From Mercurialis annua (Eukaryota; Streptophyta; Magnoliopsida; Malpighiales; Euphorbiaceae), in the NCBI RefSeq assembly GCF_937616625.2, contig NC_065571.1:45803651-45867650 (forward strand): a stretch of DNA of 64,000 bases, read 5' to 3'. Every line of letters starts with the position of its first letter. Positions within the stretch are counted from its first letter, which is position 1. Below, piece by piece: positions 47,427 to 61,360 of this stretch. The notes under the pieces were generated by a model that worked only from the letters and a program-made list of their open reading frames with translations, searched no databases and was not told the DNA's origin. The translations under genes were made by a program, and so were the position numbers.

Positions 47427-48850
47427 TTTCCCCTATCAGGGGGAACATTGTTCTTTGCAGGCCTCCTGTCTCCAATCACACCTATCTTCCCTGTTCCAGC
47501 AATTTCATTCACAACATTACTTTTTTCTCCAGTCAAACCCAACCTATTCCCACCTGGATTGCCCAGCATGGTTGTAGATTTAGCCTGATTAACCACTTTG
47601 TTTTTACCCTTAGCAATAGTTGCAGTTTTGCTCCCAGAAGGAGTTTTCTGATTTTCATTACTAGTACTCTCTGTACTTTTATTCACTGCCAAAGAGCTAA
47701 GAGACCCTTCTATGTCTTTACTACCAATAACCACCTTCTCCACCCTCTCTTTCACCACTTCTTTCTCCTTTGGAACCCAAGCTTTCTGAACTTCAGGATT
47801 CTTCTTGCAATTAGTCAAGTTATGACCTAGCATTTTACACTTAGTACATGCTTGAGGTTTCCACTCATACACCACCTTCTGCACAATTTGCTCTCCATTT
47901 TCATCTTCTAAAACAATTTCATCAAGGAAATCCCCAAACACTTCCATCTCCACCAACACACGAGCATATGAAAGTCTTGAGAAATCACTAGTACACTGAT
48001 CTGAGTACATTGGCCTCCCACACAAGCTAGATATCCTCCCCAACATTTCTTGTGACCAGAATTCCCAAGGGAGTTTTGGGAGTTGAATCCAGACTGGGAT
48101 TTTCAATAATTCATCAATGTTGAACTTCATCCTTTTTTGCCATTCCTTAACCACAGCAGGTCTCTGATCAAAGAATATTGGCCCATCATGAAGAGCTTTA
48201 AGTTTGCCCTCATCACAATCAAAGTGCAATAGGAACATCTTAGGATTGATCTGAATGACCTCAGTAAGACCTATATTCCTCCATCTACTCATAAGAAACC
48301 CTTTCAGTCTAAAAAATCTCGGCTCAATCCCAATGACTGAACACACTAATGAATACTTCCATCTTTCTTCACCCTCATTCACTTCTTCTGAGTTAAACTT
48401 CACCACTCGCTTCCCATTACTCAACGATGGGGGGTGATATTGCAACTTAATACCATTTTCCTTCATTCTATTCGAAGTAAATAGAGATTTCCAAGATCTA
48501 TTTTCATTTCCAGCCTTTGGAGCATCTTCATCTTCTATGATCTCATCTGTTATTTCTTCTTGACAAACTCTTGTACCATACGTCTCAGCAATCTGATTAC
48601 TCACACCGATCTGTACATTCTGTTCACCTTCTATTTGCTCAGAACCCTCACCAACTTCCAAATTCCTTTCCTCTTCTATTCTATCATCTCTAACAATCAC
48701 TGCCATATTCAGATCTGAGATCGATTCATGAACCCCTTCTGCTTCTTCCTCTCTTCGTTGTTCCTCATCCAATACCTCCTTAACAAGTTGTAGTTTCAGA
48801 TCAAACTTTTTTGCTGAAGCAATAGTTACTTTCTTCGTCTTCTTCCCCAT
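47423..48850 (-). CDS. LINE ORF1: DUF4283-type RNA-binding protein with CCHC knuckle
   Basis: 475 residues with no interruption. The N-terminus is charged. Residues 165-290 have the DUF4283 pattern (WKYSLVCSVIG, RWRNIGLTEVIQI, FLLHFDCDEGKLKALHDGPIFFDQRP), and later VWIQLPKLPWEFWS. A zinc knuckle CTKCKMLGHNLTNC (Cx2Cx4Hx4C) lies near residue 340. The tail is basic and Ser/Asn-rich. By analogy with plant LINE ORF1 it binds the element's RNA. Its stop codon overlaps the ORF2 start as ATGA. Confidence 0.9.
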   Translation of the reverse strand: MGKKTKKVTIASAKKFDLKLQLVKEVLDEEQRREEEAEGVHESISDLNMAVIVRDDRIEEERNLEVGEGSEQIEGEQNVQIGVSNQIAETYGTRVCQEEITDEIIEDEDAPKAGNENRSWKSLFTSNRMKENGIKLQYHPPSLSNGKRVVKFNSEEVNEGEERWKYSLVCSVIGIEPRFFRLKGFLMSRWRNIGLTEVIQINPKMFLLHFDCDEGKLKALHDGPIFFDQRPAVVKEWQKRMKFNIDELLKIPVWIQLPKLPWEFWSQEMLGRISSLCGRPMYSDQCTSDFSRLSYARVLVEMEVFGDFLDEIVLEDENGEQIVQKVVYEWKPQACTKCKMLGHNLTNCKKNPEVQKAWVPKEKEVVKERVEKVVIGSKDIEGSLSSLAVNKSTESTSNENQKTPSGSKTATIAKGKNKVVNQAKSTTMLGNPGGNRLGLTGEKSNVVNEIAGTGKIGVIGDRRPAKNNVPPDRGK

Positions 48851-48903
48851 GATTTGAAAAACAGCGTAAATTAGCTATAAAAGCTTATCCCGCGCTGAGA
48901 GAA

Positions 48904-49417
48904 AACAGGAGAGAGAAACTTAGTAATATATCATTATTATTTATAGATCTATCTCTTTTTTTCAATAAATCTTATTTAATATGTTTGTTTGTTTGGATTT
49001 TAGTTGGTTGAATAACCTTTGAAGGTCTTTCGCAACTCTTTGATTCGAAGCTTTAGATCGCTCAAGATTCTATCACTTTTTTTAGAAGTTTTAGATCTAT
49101 ATTCTTGTAGATCTAAGATTTGGGAGATGCTCTTTGATTTTGTGTTTTGTTTTTTATTAGATCTAATTTTTGGTTTCATGATAGAAGATTGGATTTCAAT
49201 AGCTTGAAGTTTTAAGATCGTAATTCAATATTTGAATCATAAATGTATTGGGTGACCCATTTGGTGGTTTGAAAAGCTCTTATCGATGACTGTATGTACA
49301 GCTGTATTTACAGCACTCATCATTATCTTAGAACAGTTTTTTCAATTTGTTGAAAAACCGTTCATTTATGTAATTTTCGTTATTATTAATGAAAATTTTA
49401 GCCTTTGACAAAAAAAA
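48904..49417 (+). mobile_element. LINE 3' tail (UTR only)
   Basis: The stretch from about 49000 ends TTATTAATGAAAATTTTAGC then CTTTGACAAAAAAAA, the end typical of plant LINE transcripts. No coding part is visible. The left boundary is unknown. Confidence 0.5.
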
Positions 49418-49441
49418 GATTGAGACATTACTAAAATGATA

Positions 49442-50057
49442 CTCCCTCTGTCCCGTAAAGATAGAAAAAGTAGCTACTTTTTTTGTCACACAAAAATAGA
49501 AAAAGTAGTGTTAGTTACTATAAAATTATTAAAATATTTTTATATCAACATTAATCGATTTAAAGTTTCATTATATGCTTTTTATGCATCTAAAATTATA
49601 TTGGCTAATGTTTATATAGTGGCTTTGGGTTGTGTGAATCACTAATTTATTACTCCCTCTGTCCCAAATTGATAGGCAGTTTAGGACAAACACAAGTATT
49701 AAGGAATTTAGCAAATTTATATAAAAAGAGTAATTTCATAAAAACATACCACACTTACCCTTATTTAATGCAGTGTTGACTTTGTCTTTTAGTGGTGTTT
49801 GTTCTCTTTTTAATGTAATATAATATAGTTAATGAGGGTATTCATGCCATTTTATTATTTTAGCAATAAATGACTGCCTATAATTTGGGACAAAAAAATT
49901 TGAAATAGTGCCTATCAATTTGGGACGGAGGGAGTATGATTTACTTCAATAAATTAAAAGGATAATTTAAAAAAATTATTATAAATTACCTATAATTAAT
50001 TATTTTCTTAATTCTTGTAAAAGAGTTACTTTTTCTATCTTTACGGAGCGGAGGGAG
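49442..50057. mobile_element. Stowaway-like MITE (outer)
   Basis: The left end CTCCCTCTGTCCCGTAAAGA mirrors the right end TCTTTACGGAGCGGAGGGAG, and TA flanks both (49440-49441 and 50058-50059). The arms extend through ATAGAAAAAGTA. Its body is interrupted by a second element at 49653-49934. Confidence 0.85.
49653..49934. mobile_element. Stowaway-like MITE nested in the outer one
   Basis: CTCCCTCTGTCCCAAATTGA at the left mirrors CAATTTGGGACGGAGGGAG at the right, with TA on each side (49651-49652 and 49935-49936). 282 bp, no ORF. It inserted after the outer copy. Confidence 0.88.
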
Positions 50058-50562
50058 TATAATACGATTTTGAAGAAACTCGAGATTTTGGAAATGCAAT
50101 TAAGGGAACTAGGTGGCAAGATAAAATTTGACAAGATTACTTAAGTTGGTGTAAGAATATGTAATGGTAGTAGGTAGTTTTCGCGGTTATAAAGATAAAT
50201 CCTTTGATCTATCCTATCTATCACCATATCTATGTATGGCATTTAATGATTTCTTATCTTCCCTTCAATTTCATTTTTTTCTCTGCCCATCAATTTCCAG
50301 ACTCCCAATTCTAAAAAAACCCAGCTCACACTAGCTCCCATTTCTTTTAACCAAACAATTCCTCCGTCTTGTTTTTGATTAATAGTCAGTTGAAATGTTA
50401 ATATAATCTGTAAATTATTAGAGAAAAAGTCAGAATCAGAGAGCCCAAGAAAGAATCTCAAGGCTTTGACAGAGACGTAAAGATCAAGAAATGATATTTT
50501 CTATATTTCTTGGCTAAAATTAGCAGTAATTTTAATTCTATTTTCAAGAAAGAATCCCATTA

Positions 50563-53500
50563 ATGGAGTCTTGTTCTTCTGATAATTATTTACCTTCTTC
50601 ATCTTCCTCCTCTTCTTTATCTTCTGATGTTGGTGTTAATACCACCAGTATTAGCAATTCAAGAAGATATGGGTTAAATATTGCGGCTTCTAATTTGATT
50701 CATGCTCCGTTAACTACCCTTTTGGAGTATTCGGGCATTCTTGGAGGTGGAGGTGGAAGGGGAGGCGCCACCGGTTCTCCTCCTTCTTCTCCTCCGTCGT
50801 CTTCTCGGGGGTTTAATAGAGGTGGTGGTGGTGGTGATGATCATCATCAGGAGGTTACTATTAGGATAATTAGTGGCGGCGGCGGCGGTGGTAATGGTGG
50901 TGGGGTGGAATCTTCAACCTCGGCTTTGTTAAATGATCAACCTGGTGGTGGTGAAGTGTTACCTGAAACGCTAGCTTCTGATGGGGCGGTGGCTGGGGGT
51001 ACTACTGATGCCTCTTCTTCTAATTCTTCTTCTTATCAGAGATATGATATTCAAAATATTGCTAGGTGGATTGAGCAAATTCTTCCCTTTTCTTTGCTAC
51101 TATTGCTTGTTTTCATTCGCCAGCATTTACAAGGTAATCTTCATTCTTTGATCATGCTCTAGGTAGCTCGGACTGCGAAACAGTGTTATTTTAAAGTTTC
51201 TTGTGTAAAAGTGAAGTTTAGTGTCCGAAACATCAATGTTCGACACGTTCCCATGGAAAACGTTGATTGAATGAAGTGTTCGTGCTACCTAGATTCATGG
51301 TTATGTTAGTTCTTGGATATATGCTGTTGACTGCAAATTTGAACTCTTGTAAAGTGGTAAATTTTGTAATCCAATTCGTGAATTTGTTTCAGGGTTTTGT
51401 GTGACATTATGGATTGCTGCTGTTTTATTCAAATCAAATGATGTTTTAAGGAAACAGACGGCGTTAAAGGTGTTCTTTTAATTGCTTTATGATTGTTTTA
51501 TAACAGAATCATGTTTGATTTTTAATTATTGGAAATGAGGACTGTATGTTTTGATTTTTTGCAGGGAGAGAGAAAGAACTATGTACTTGTAACCATGACT
51601 GTATTGTTCATGCTTCACGTGGTATCCATTTATTGGTGGTATTTAAATGATGATCTTCTTTACCCGTTGGCTTTGCTTCCGCCTACCAAAGTGCCTCCTT
51701 TCTGGCATGCTGTATTTATAATTGTGGTTAACGGTTAGTTCTTACAATCTCTTAGCTTTTGTATATATGTGCACATGTCTGGTAAAATTAAGATTCAGCC
51801 TTCTTATGTAATCAGAGTTCCTAGTTGGACATGTAGCTTTGTAAGAATAAAGCCGGTTTTTATAATCCTTCATAAGTTAACTGATGAATTTTTCATCTTA
51901 TGTGGGGTTTTGGTATGCTGGTCACATAGTTAATATTGAGAACCCTTATCAATATTAAGAACCTTATCTAGTGACACAGTGACACTCATATGACTATTAT
52001 TGAAAATAGTCTGGATATAAAATTGATTGTACATGTTTTGATGACTGTTTCTCTTGATACTTTGATATTTTACCTGAGTGGAAATGTGAGGAACTTATAC
52101 TGCTAACATTCTGTTAATTTGGACTCTAAACGGTTTCTGGGTGCTCTTTAATCAAATAGTATTTGGTTATATGTTTTCTACTGACCCCTTTCGATACATA
52201 GAAACAAAGGAGCCCTAAGTAAAACTATTTTTTTGGAAATATTTTCCCCCTTATCCTTATGTTAGATTCTAGGGAGCACATTAGTCATTTTGGCAGTGTC
52301 CCCAAATTTTCTGATAAAGGAAAGCATGTTTATTCAAGTTTTTCAGATGTATGCAATACGAAAATGTGCTTTTCATTTTTACACTGGTAAAGAAAAATTC
52401 TGAGTAAATTAAGATGAGATTGGAGAAGAAGGTACTTTCTCTCCTCAGAGTATTAACACCCTAAACATGCATCACATCCTCCTGCTATATTTATATGGTC
52501 TAAACATTCTCAGTAACAGTATTCTTTTTCAGATGCTATGGCGCGGCAGGTAGCTATGGCTTTCAAATGTATACTTTTGCTGTATTACAAGAATAGTAGA
52601 GGGCAAAATTACCGGAAGCAGGTTAGTAAGCAACAAAGATTACACTTTCTATCAGCATCTGTTGTAACTGTTATACACCATTTCATTATACGTCTTCCAC
52701 TCTATTGAAAACTTTTCTTATTTTCAGGGTCAAATGCTGACTCTCATGGAGTATTTTTTGTTGCTATATCGTGCCTTGTTGCCAGCACCTGTCTGGTATA
52801 GATTCTTCTTAAATAAAGAGTACGGGAGCTTATTTTCTTCATTAATTACAGGATTGTATTTGACCTTCAAGCTTACATCAGTTTTGAGGAAGGTATGCTT
52901 GTTTCCATAAGCTACGTGCTATCTTTATTGAAAATTAGTAGCCGATTATTTATCATTTCTCTCAAAACACAACCTCAGAGTTCATCAACATGTCTATGTA
53001 GGTTCAACTGTTCTTTACTGCGTTGAGGGCTTTATCACGTAAAGAAATGCATTATGGTTCTTATGCCACATCTGAGCAGGTGAATGATCTTCTTTGAGCA
53101 GTGTGATCTCTCTCTCTTTCTTTTATTCCTAGCTTGCTCATTTGTGGCTATGAAATCACACTTCACCTCATTCGAAGTCGGACGCTTTGCTTTAGAAAGG
53201 GGGAGACATATAATCTCTTTATGAGTGAGGTCTTATCTATGGATGCAAATCAACTAAATCTTTCAAGAAAATAAATTTTGATGTTGATTCGGAATTATCC
53301 AAATTTAAATGGGATAAAACAACTCTTTAAAATTAAGCATTATGGCATAGCTTGTGGCTGTTTCAGGTTTACACCTCAATGGCAAGGTGCAATATGGTGC
53401 TTAAAGTTTAATGAGCAAGTGACATCCTTATCAAAATTTCATGTGAAGCAGAAATTATATTGTTCACCTGTCATCCCTCCGGTGTATCCAAGCATAGACT

Positions 53501-54939
53501 AAAAATATCAAAAGAGTCTACGGCAATTTAAAAAAATGGCACCATCACATGCCTGGTGCTCTCCGTGTCTGGTTCTTTATTAGTTATCAATAGTAGACCA
53601 TGGAAATAGTAATCTTCTCTTGCATGTGGTTGGTGGCACGTTTTAAGCTGTTGGCAATGATTGCAGGTCAATGCAGCAGGGGATCTCTGTGCTATTTGCC
53701 AGGAGAAGATGCATGCACCCATTTTGCTGCGCTGCAAGCACATCTTTTGCGAAGATTGTGTATCAGAATGGTAATTTTCTCCACCTTCAGTCTTCATGTA
53801 TGTCCTAGAAAAAGTCTTTTGCATGTGCACCCATTTCCAATTCATGCATGTTTGGTGTGCATGTGCATGATGAAGTTAGGAGTAACCCCTTACAAGAAAC
53901 CAAAAGCCATATTATTGATGGATGTGTTATTATTTATGAAGCATTTTGCATATCCATGAAATTTTGTTTATGGTTATATAGCCTCCATTAGGAGTGTCCA
54001 TTTGGTCTGTTCGGTTACTGGACATGCACACCAGAATCGATGCTTCTGAAGCCCAAAGAAAACGGAGCCGAAGTGGGAGGAAAAAATAAGTTCAGCTCTT
54101 GTTGGTACTGATATATAGGATATTTGGTGAAATATGTCAAAACAGAGTTAGTGGCATTGTGAAAAGGGAATACAGTGTTTTATCTTTCTACCATGGATTC
54201 GATTTCCAGGACAAGTATCTTAAATGTTTTTTTTTTCAATTGTTTGAAGTAAAATAGACAGAAATGTCGATGCTGATATTTAAACCTATGCCAAATAGCT
54301 GAATAACTATAGCATAACCATGTAGATAACTTAAGATTTAGTCATATTTTCAGCAAATTATAATAACTATTTTTTTTCTCCAGTTTTTTCGGATTTCTGT
54401 AGGAAAATAAATCGAACCAAACCAAATGTAAGTAGGAATCAAACCAAACCTGTTATTTTGATTTGATCCCCTTTGATTTTTGCACACCCCCAGCCTCCAT
54501 TATTGACTTTTTCAGTAAGGGTTTTCATTCAAAAGAATTTTGGCTAGTGACTGCTAATCTTTTATCTCTAAACCTGGGAAAGTTGCAAAACATGAAAACC
54601 TGAACTTAAAAAAAAAAAAAAAAATTACCAGCGGAAAAACACTAGTTAGCACTCCTCTGTCAAATAATGGTCAACCGCAATAAGTTGCAGCCGGCAAGCT
54701 GTTCCTTGAGCTTTTACTGCATTGCACTTGTTTGTTGCCTTTTCTTCCGTTGGACAATAAATTCTTTGAATTGGTATTGTTGCCTTCCGACTTTTTACCT
54801 ATGCTTAATGTGTGCCTTTCTGACCGAGTTCAGGTTTGAGAGAGAAAGAACATGTCCATTGTGCAGAGCATTGGTAAAACCGGCAGATATCAGATCGTAC
54901 AGTGATGGTTCAACTAGTTTGTATTTCCAGTTATTCTAA
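50563..54939 (+). CDS. Multi-pass membrane RING-type E3 ubiquitin ligase (RNFT1-like)
   Basis: Eight exons join in frame: 50563-51133, 51393-51469, 51565-51733, 52533-52621, 52728-52892, 53002-53079, 53667-53770 and 54834-54939 (1359 nt, 452 residues). The N-terminal 165 residues are low-complexity Ser, then Gly-rich (poly-Gly runs). Several hydrophobic segments follow ([69 protein letters not shown]). The C-terminus is a C3HC4 RING, residues 391-428 (CAIC...[13 protein letters not shown]...CPLC). The layout matches RNFT1/RNFT2-type ligases, which act at the endoplasmic reticulum; the plant substrate is unknown. Ubiquitin ligase activity is inferred from the complete RING. Confidence 0.94.
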
Positions 54940-55633
54940 CATTTTCTGCTTGATGAGGACCCTCGCAAACCTCTTGTACTTTGAAACGGCGCGTTGGTGT
55001 TGTGTTCAAACTTTCTCACCATCAAAAGGCTAGTTAGAGGTGAAAATGCAAGCCTGTTTACTGTAATTTGTATAAAATACACAATCTCTGTAGCTCTGAC
55101 TGTCCATTTACTACATCAGTCCTCCTTTGTATCATATCGCTTGTAGTCTATTATAACATCAACCAAAAGTTATATCTGATTGCAAAATAAATTGAGATCT
55201 GCTTATGTGATCTCATTATAGATTTGCTTCATAATTTGTTCACATATTATTTTTATTTTTGTAATATATATTTGCTATGACATATGGTTGATAAAGTAGC
55301 AGTAGTACATGTAGGAGGAACGGAAAATTGCCAATAGTTTAAGTAGCGCTATATATACATTCAGAGATCATATACTATATTTAGAGCGTTCTGCAAGTAA
55401 ATTCGTATAGAAAACAATAACACAAATGTAGAACAATTTTCAGAAATCCAAAAACAGTTCGAACACAAAAATATATTAATATAGGTGTAAAATACATGAT
55501 AGGAAATATACATCAGTATCAGCCACAAGAGACTGAAAAATGAATTGACAGAAAAGTGAATCACGGACATTTAACATACAGTTGCACATTTATGCATGTA
55601 AAAAAAAAAAATACAAATGTGGAGCAATTCTAT
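54940..55633. other. Convergent 3' region between the RING and coiled-coil genes
   Basis: 3' UTRs of two convergent genes and about 300 bp of A/T-rich DNA. No other feature seen. Confidence 0.4.
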
Positions 55634-58600
55634 TCAACCAGAACTTGAATAATCTTTTGTGTCTAAAGCGGCAGTTGAGGAAGCTCTTAGATTTGAGGGA
55701 ACGGAGCTTTTAGGAACCTCCAAAAGTCCTGGTGGAGGCACAGGCCGAGGATAAGCGTCTGGAATAGGTTGCAGACCTGAACCAAGTGAAGCTTCTGGGG
55801 AGAGTGATGTAGCTGCAAAAGATTGAGTATTGGACACCACTTTTATGGGATATACTTCCGTGACTTCCTCGGTGCTCTCGTCTAGGTATACAACGTCCTG
55901 CATGGTAAGTTGGTGGTATTCAACAACCTCCCTTAGGAATCGATTCTCCCGAGCATAGACTGAATTCTCATGTGCCAATCGAGCCTTTTCTGATAATAAA
56001 GTTTCAAGTTGAAGTCGTATCTGGAGTAGAAAAATGCATCAGAATGTGATTTTTTTTATAGAAGAAAAGGAACTTGCTTCAATCATAAATTATTGTTCAA
56101 CCAGAACAATATAATGCTTTTCTTCTCTTACTTCTAGTAGAACTCATTAGCAATTAAACACAAATCAGAAAGCTATTTACCATGAAATAAGGATCATTGG
56201 TCGAATGATCACTAATTTGTTATCTATTCTGTTAGCAATTTGTATTACAAGAAAGAAAGAGCACGGTGTCTAGTTTAAACTCCAAGACTTTTGTAATAAA
56301 ATTCTTAAGAAATGTGAAAGTACAATCAAAACAGACAGCTCTGTAAGTAGCACACCATATAAAGCATCCATCAAGAGATGAACTCTCCCTGAAGCTTTGT
56401 AAATATTTGGGATTAGAAATATTCATCGCCAGAACTGGATTTAGCATTTAATCAAGGCAATATGGTAACCAAAAAAAAAGAATATTGGAGTCGGGTTCTT
56501 TTTACCTTTCCTACCTATTTAATTGCGTGCAATAATTTTTCTAATAAGTTTCCCTATTTTTAATAACCAATAATCAGTATTTCTACTATCTACAACAGAC
56601 TATACAGCCTAATTATGCGGCCATGATCCATGAAATCACAATATATATAGGTTACCATTGTTGTGCATCACCAGAACATTTTTCGATCTCTCCCTATCTG
56701 TCGCACAAGCTCATGCTCTCTATCATCTCTTCAGCAAAACTTGTTTCTTATTAATACCTTAAGTTGTCTCTGTTATAATGCATTGCATGGTGTTCATTAA
56801 CAATTATTATGCACTTCATTTCAACGTTGTATACTGAAATGCACACAAGTATATGACCAGGTCTAATAGGTCAGAGAATACTCGAGTATACCAAGCACTA
56901 GCACATTTGAACAACAATTGCATCATTCCATATATCTACAACAGCCTCTAAAAATCAAATAAACCATCAATTGACTGTGATCTTCTTACTGCTATTCTTT
57001 TTGAGTTATCAGAGATCATACAATTTGATTGCAACCATCAGCAATATGGACCGGACATGTGACTTGAAATGGAAATCATCAATCTAGACCATATGATTTG
57101 CTTCAATTTTGGATTCTAAGAATTTGAAAAAGAATCAAGGTGGATAATTCTTACTCTTTTCTTATTCATTATACTTTTCCTTCTAGTCCTAATGCACCCA
57201 AAACTTTCTCTTCAATTTCGAATCGACCTGCCCTATACATTGGCTCGTTCTGTATCTTATTCAGATGCCCTTTCCTCTCCAAAAGATTTTTGAAACTATG
57301 AAAGATATTAATGAGTGCTAGTTGCTTAGTTTCCTTGGTCCTTGGTAGTCTGGCACTGGCATAGGTGATATAATTTTACTCGACATGTGAAATTGTGAAC
57401 CTTGAATTGCAAAATTCATATTCACGAGAAGTGAAATTAAATGTATTAATACATGCAATTAGCTTTGGCCATTTATATATATAAGAAAAAAAATTCACCA
57501 ATTTATTTCTTATATATATATAAATGGCCAAAGCTAAGGGTATCCCTTACGCTATTAGATCTCTTAAGCTGCAAGGTTAAAGGAGCATTCAATACATATT
57601 TTTATATTATATGTCTGACATACTTAACTTTGGTAGCGCATTTTGAGATTTTCAACTGTATCTTATAATTGATAATTCGAGTCTCCATTTGACTGCAAAT
57701 TTACAAGTTATCCTATCAACCTGGTGAAAATCCCAAATCTTCTCTCTTAAGCTGCAACGCTGGCTTTTCGAAAGCAAGTTAGGGAACCAACAGCTTGATA
57801 AAAAAGTTTCATCTCTTAAAGGAGCATTCAATACATATTTTCATATTATATGTCTGACATACTTAACTTTGGTAGCGCATTTTGAGATTTTCTACTGTAT
57901 CTTATAATTGATAATTCGAGTCTCCATTTGACTGCAAATTTACAAGTTATCCTATCATCAACCTGGTGAAAATCCCAAATCTTCTCATCCCTAACATTGC
58001 ATCAACAAGAAAGAGCATATAACCATAAAAGAGACCGAACACTAGCTGACTGTCTTCAGTTATCCAAAAAGGTTTGAATATGGAATTGGCCATATCATAC
58101 AAAATATTCTAGCATTCACGACATCTCATTGAACGATAGGAACCAAATAATTACTTTAACAATTAAAAAATACTTACTGTAAGATAAAAAAAAAAGTATT
58201 TTGGCATGTTCAGGTCAGTACACATAAGCACATAATCAAGAACATATGCTGGTTCACTTACAACTTTATCATCATCTTTTAAATCATCCTATATTAAATA
58301 AAATGGAAAATGAGGGGAAAAAAAAAGAAATTACGAGGGAGTGAAAGAACATGCATACCAAATCATCATCTTCTGGGCTGTCCCCTCTTTCACGATGCTC
58401 TCTAAGGATTCTATTTTCCTCCTCCAGCTGAGCACATCGCTCCTTAGCAAAAGCGAAATCTGCTTTAACAGTTTTCAGCTCTCTTAGAAGAAGCTTAGCC
58501 TTCGCAGCCATAGCCATTGCAACCTGGGACACGAAATAATGGACGATCATGCCTCTGAGTGAAAATTTATTAAACTGCCATGCCAAGTAATTCAGATCAT

Positions 58601-60211
58601 TAATAGCCCTTTTAAGCTACAAGACTGCTCCTCAAGTTTTTTTTTATATACCCTATATAATGTGCCAGTTAAACTCACATGCAACAGACCTTAAAGAAAG
58701 ATTGCCATGAATTAACTTTATGTTGGAAACATAGGTTGTCAACTAATAAGAACAGCATCAAAGGTCAATAAAAAATTTACTATAGAGGCAGCAAGTTTGT
58801 TTTCAGATCTCCAAATGTTCTGCTCAGTGAACATGCGAAACCTCCAGAAAGCAGGATAAACCTTTAAAAACACATCGCACAAGATGAAAAGTATGCAGAT
58901 AATCTCTGCCTGAGAACTAAACAAATGTCATCTTCTAGGAGAAAATATAACCGGGTAGTTTCCCCACTGGAACTGCACAAGTTAAGGGCAATCCACATAT
59001 GCAAAAACATACTTCCATTATATGAACTAGTGAGATAGCTGCCACCTTACGTCGCGAGATGCTTTTATTTGAAGTTCTTGATCCGTTTGCATCTGGCGTT
59101 GCATCTGAGTCTGTAATTGGGGTTGTTGCAACGAACTGCCACGATAGGTCGCCTGATTCTGTACGGCAGCAGCACTAGGCTTCTTCCTTATATGCTTACG
59201 TGTTCCTTGAATGATGTCTGAAGTTCGATTTTCCACAATGGTAAGACCCTCCTGTAAAAGTAAAGCACCATCATGTCCCTGAGCACACCACAGAAAACTA
59301 GCACAAAACTAAGAAAAATCCTCCAATAATGAGAATTTGGCGAATTTCAATTATGAACTGAACCGCAAAATTAAGAAAAATGTATTTTTGATCAAAACAA
59401 TTAGCCGCAGAGGCATACCTCAACAGCATTGCCGATGTAATTTAGTGAAGACGAGATTGCAGTGAGTCCTTTCTGCAATTTAGGAGTTTCTGTTTTTTTA
59501 TCGCTATCCTGAGAGGTATATGGATTTTGGTGCTGCAAATAGGACAGGCAACAATGCAAATAAAATCACATTGACATGTAAATCCAAAACAAAATACTAG
59601 AACCACGCACAGTTAACAAGCAGCTTAAGTATGATTAAAACCTAATAAAGATCAAATATTTGTATGAGAAAGCTCGAATATCGTAATACTAGATTCAGTT
59701 TTGACCTTTGGTTTAACTGGATTGTAGGCGGGTCTGGCAGGTGAATCCAAATGTTGAGAAGCATAAGCATCATCATCAAGAAAAGATTTAGCTTTTCTAG
59801 AAAGAGCACCCCAAAAGCCTTGCTTAGACTCATTTAAATTCTTCATTGAAGTGTACTCATGTGGCTTTGAATCCTACAGTAACCCACAAAACAAAAACAA
59901 AGCATTAGCAACAAAACCCAAATAGAAACAATCAAAACTTGATCTGGGTACTTAAGAAAACTGACCCTAGAAGCAGTTGTAGTAGAGGCGGCAGTGGCGG
60001 TGGCGGAGGAGCGGTGGTTAAAGGCATAAGCAGAGGAGAGAGAGGAGTCTCTGTGAGCAGCAGAAGAAGCTCTAATAGCTTTGGCAGCGAGAGAAGTAGG
60101 AGACGATGAGTTAGTTTGATGATCTTCCTCGCCGTCTTCTTCTTCCTCGTTTATACTGTAAGAAGTGGAGATTGCTGGGTTTGACTGCTGCTGTCTCCTT
60201 CTATAGGCCAT
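55634..60211 (-). CDS. Plant coiled-coil protein of unknown function
   Basis: Core exons 60211-59966, 59873-59706, 59532-59419, 59251-59051, 58523-58359 and 56020-55634 each have a length divisible by three, giving 426 residues. The N-terminus [19 protein letters not shown] is basic, then acidic and Ser/Ala-rich. A conserved stretch reads [18 protein letters not shown] Gln-rich part follows. A long coiled coil ([50 protein letters not shown] onwards, in pieces) runs to [24 protein letters not shown]. The tail is Pro/Ser-rich. It resembles plant proteins labelled tropomyosin-like, but no catalytic motif is visible and I assign no function. A possible 81-nt cassette exon lies at 58861-58781. 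Confidence 0.88.
57459..57538. repeat. 80-bp near-perfect hairpin
   Basis: TTAGCTTTGGCCATTTATAT at the left is mirrored by ATATAAATGGCCAAAGCTAA at the right, with a short loop around TTCACCAATT. It lies in the last intron of the coiled-coil gene. It could be a tiny foldback element. Confidence 0.85.
57577..57986. repeat. Tandem duplication of about 170 bp in the last intron
   Basis: 57577-57744 and 57816-57986 are almost identical (TTAAAGGAGCATTCAATACA ... AATCCCAAATCTTCTC), differing by a few bases and a 3-bp insertion. About 70 bp separate them, including a copy of the CTCTTAAGCTGCAA word that also precedes the first unit. A young segmental duplication. Confidence 0.9.
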
Positions 60212-60521
60212 TATTTAGAGTGTGATCCGACAGAATTAGAACCCAACAAAACCCTTGAATCTGGTGTCGGATTACTTACTTAATCTAGGATTGGATCAGT
60301 TGGGTTTAATAGGAATTTGCAAGAAGAAGAAGAAGAAGATAGCAAGTGAACAACTCCATTAACAACTGTAGTTGTAATGACGAAATGGGTAAAGCCCACT
60401 TACTGCTTCCATCTTGCTTCTCTACTTCGCCCTTATGTGTCCAAACAAAGTGCCTATGTTTTGTATTTTAATTTTGGAAAGCTAACATTGTATCTTTCCA
60501 AAATATGAAAATTAATTGTTC

Positions 60522-61360
<839 letters not shown>

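Larger units (their letters stand above)
43655..48903 (-). mobile_element. Nearly full-length L1-clade LINE
   Basis: Contains ORF1 (48850-47423), ORF2 (47426-43836), a 3' UTR and a poly-A run (T-run near 43662-43672). The 5' edge is approximate, near the GC-rich start at about 48890. No target duplication was found by eye. ORF2 carries two in-frame stops, so it is inactive but young. Confidence 0.88.
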
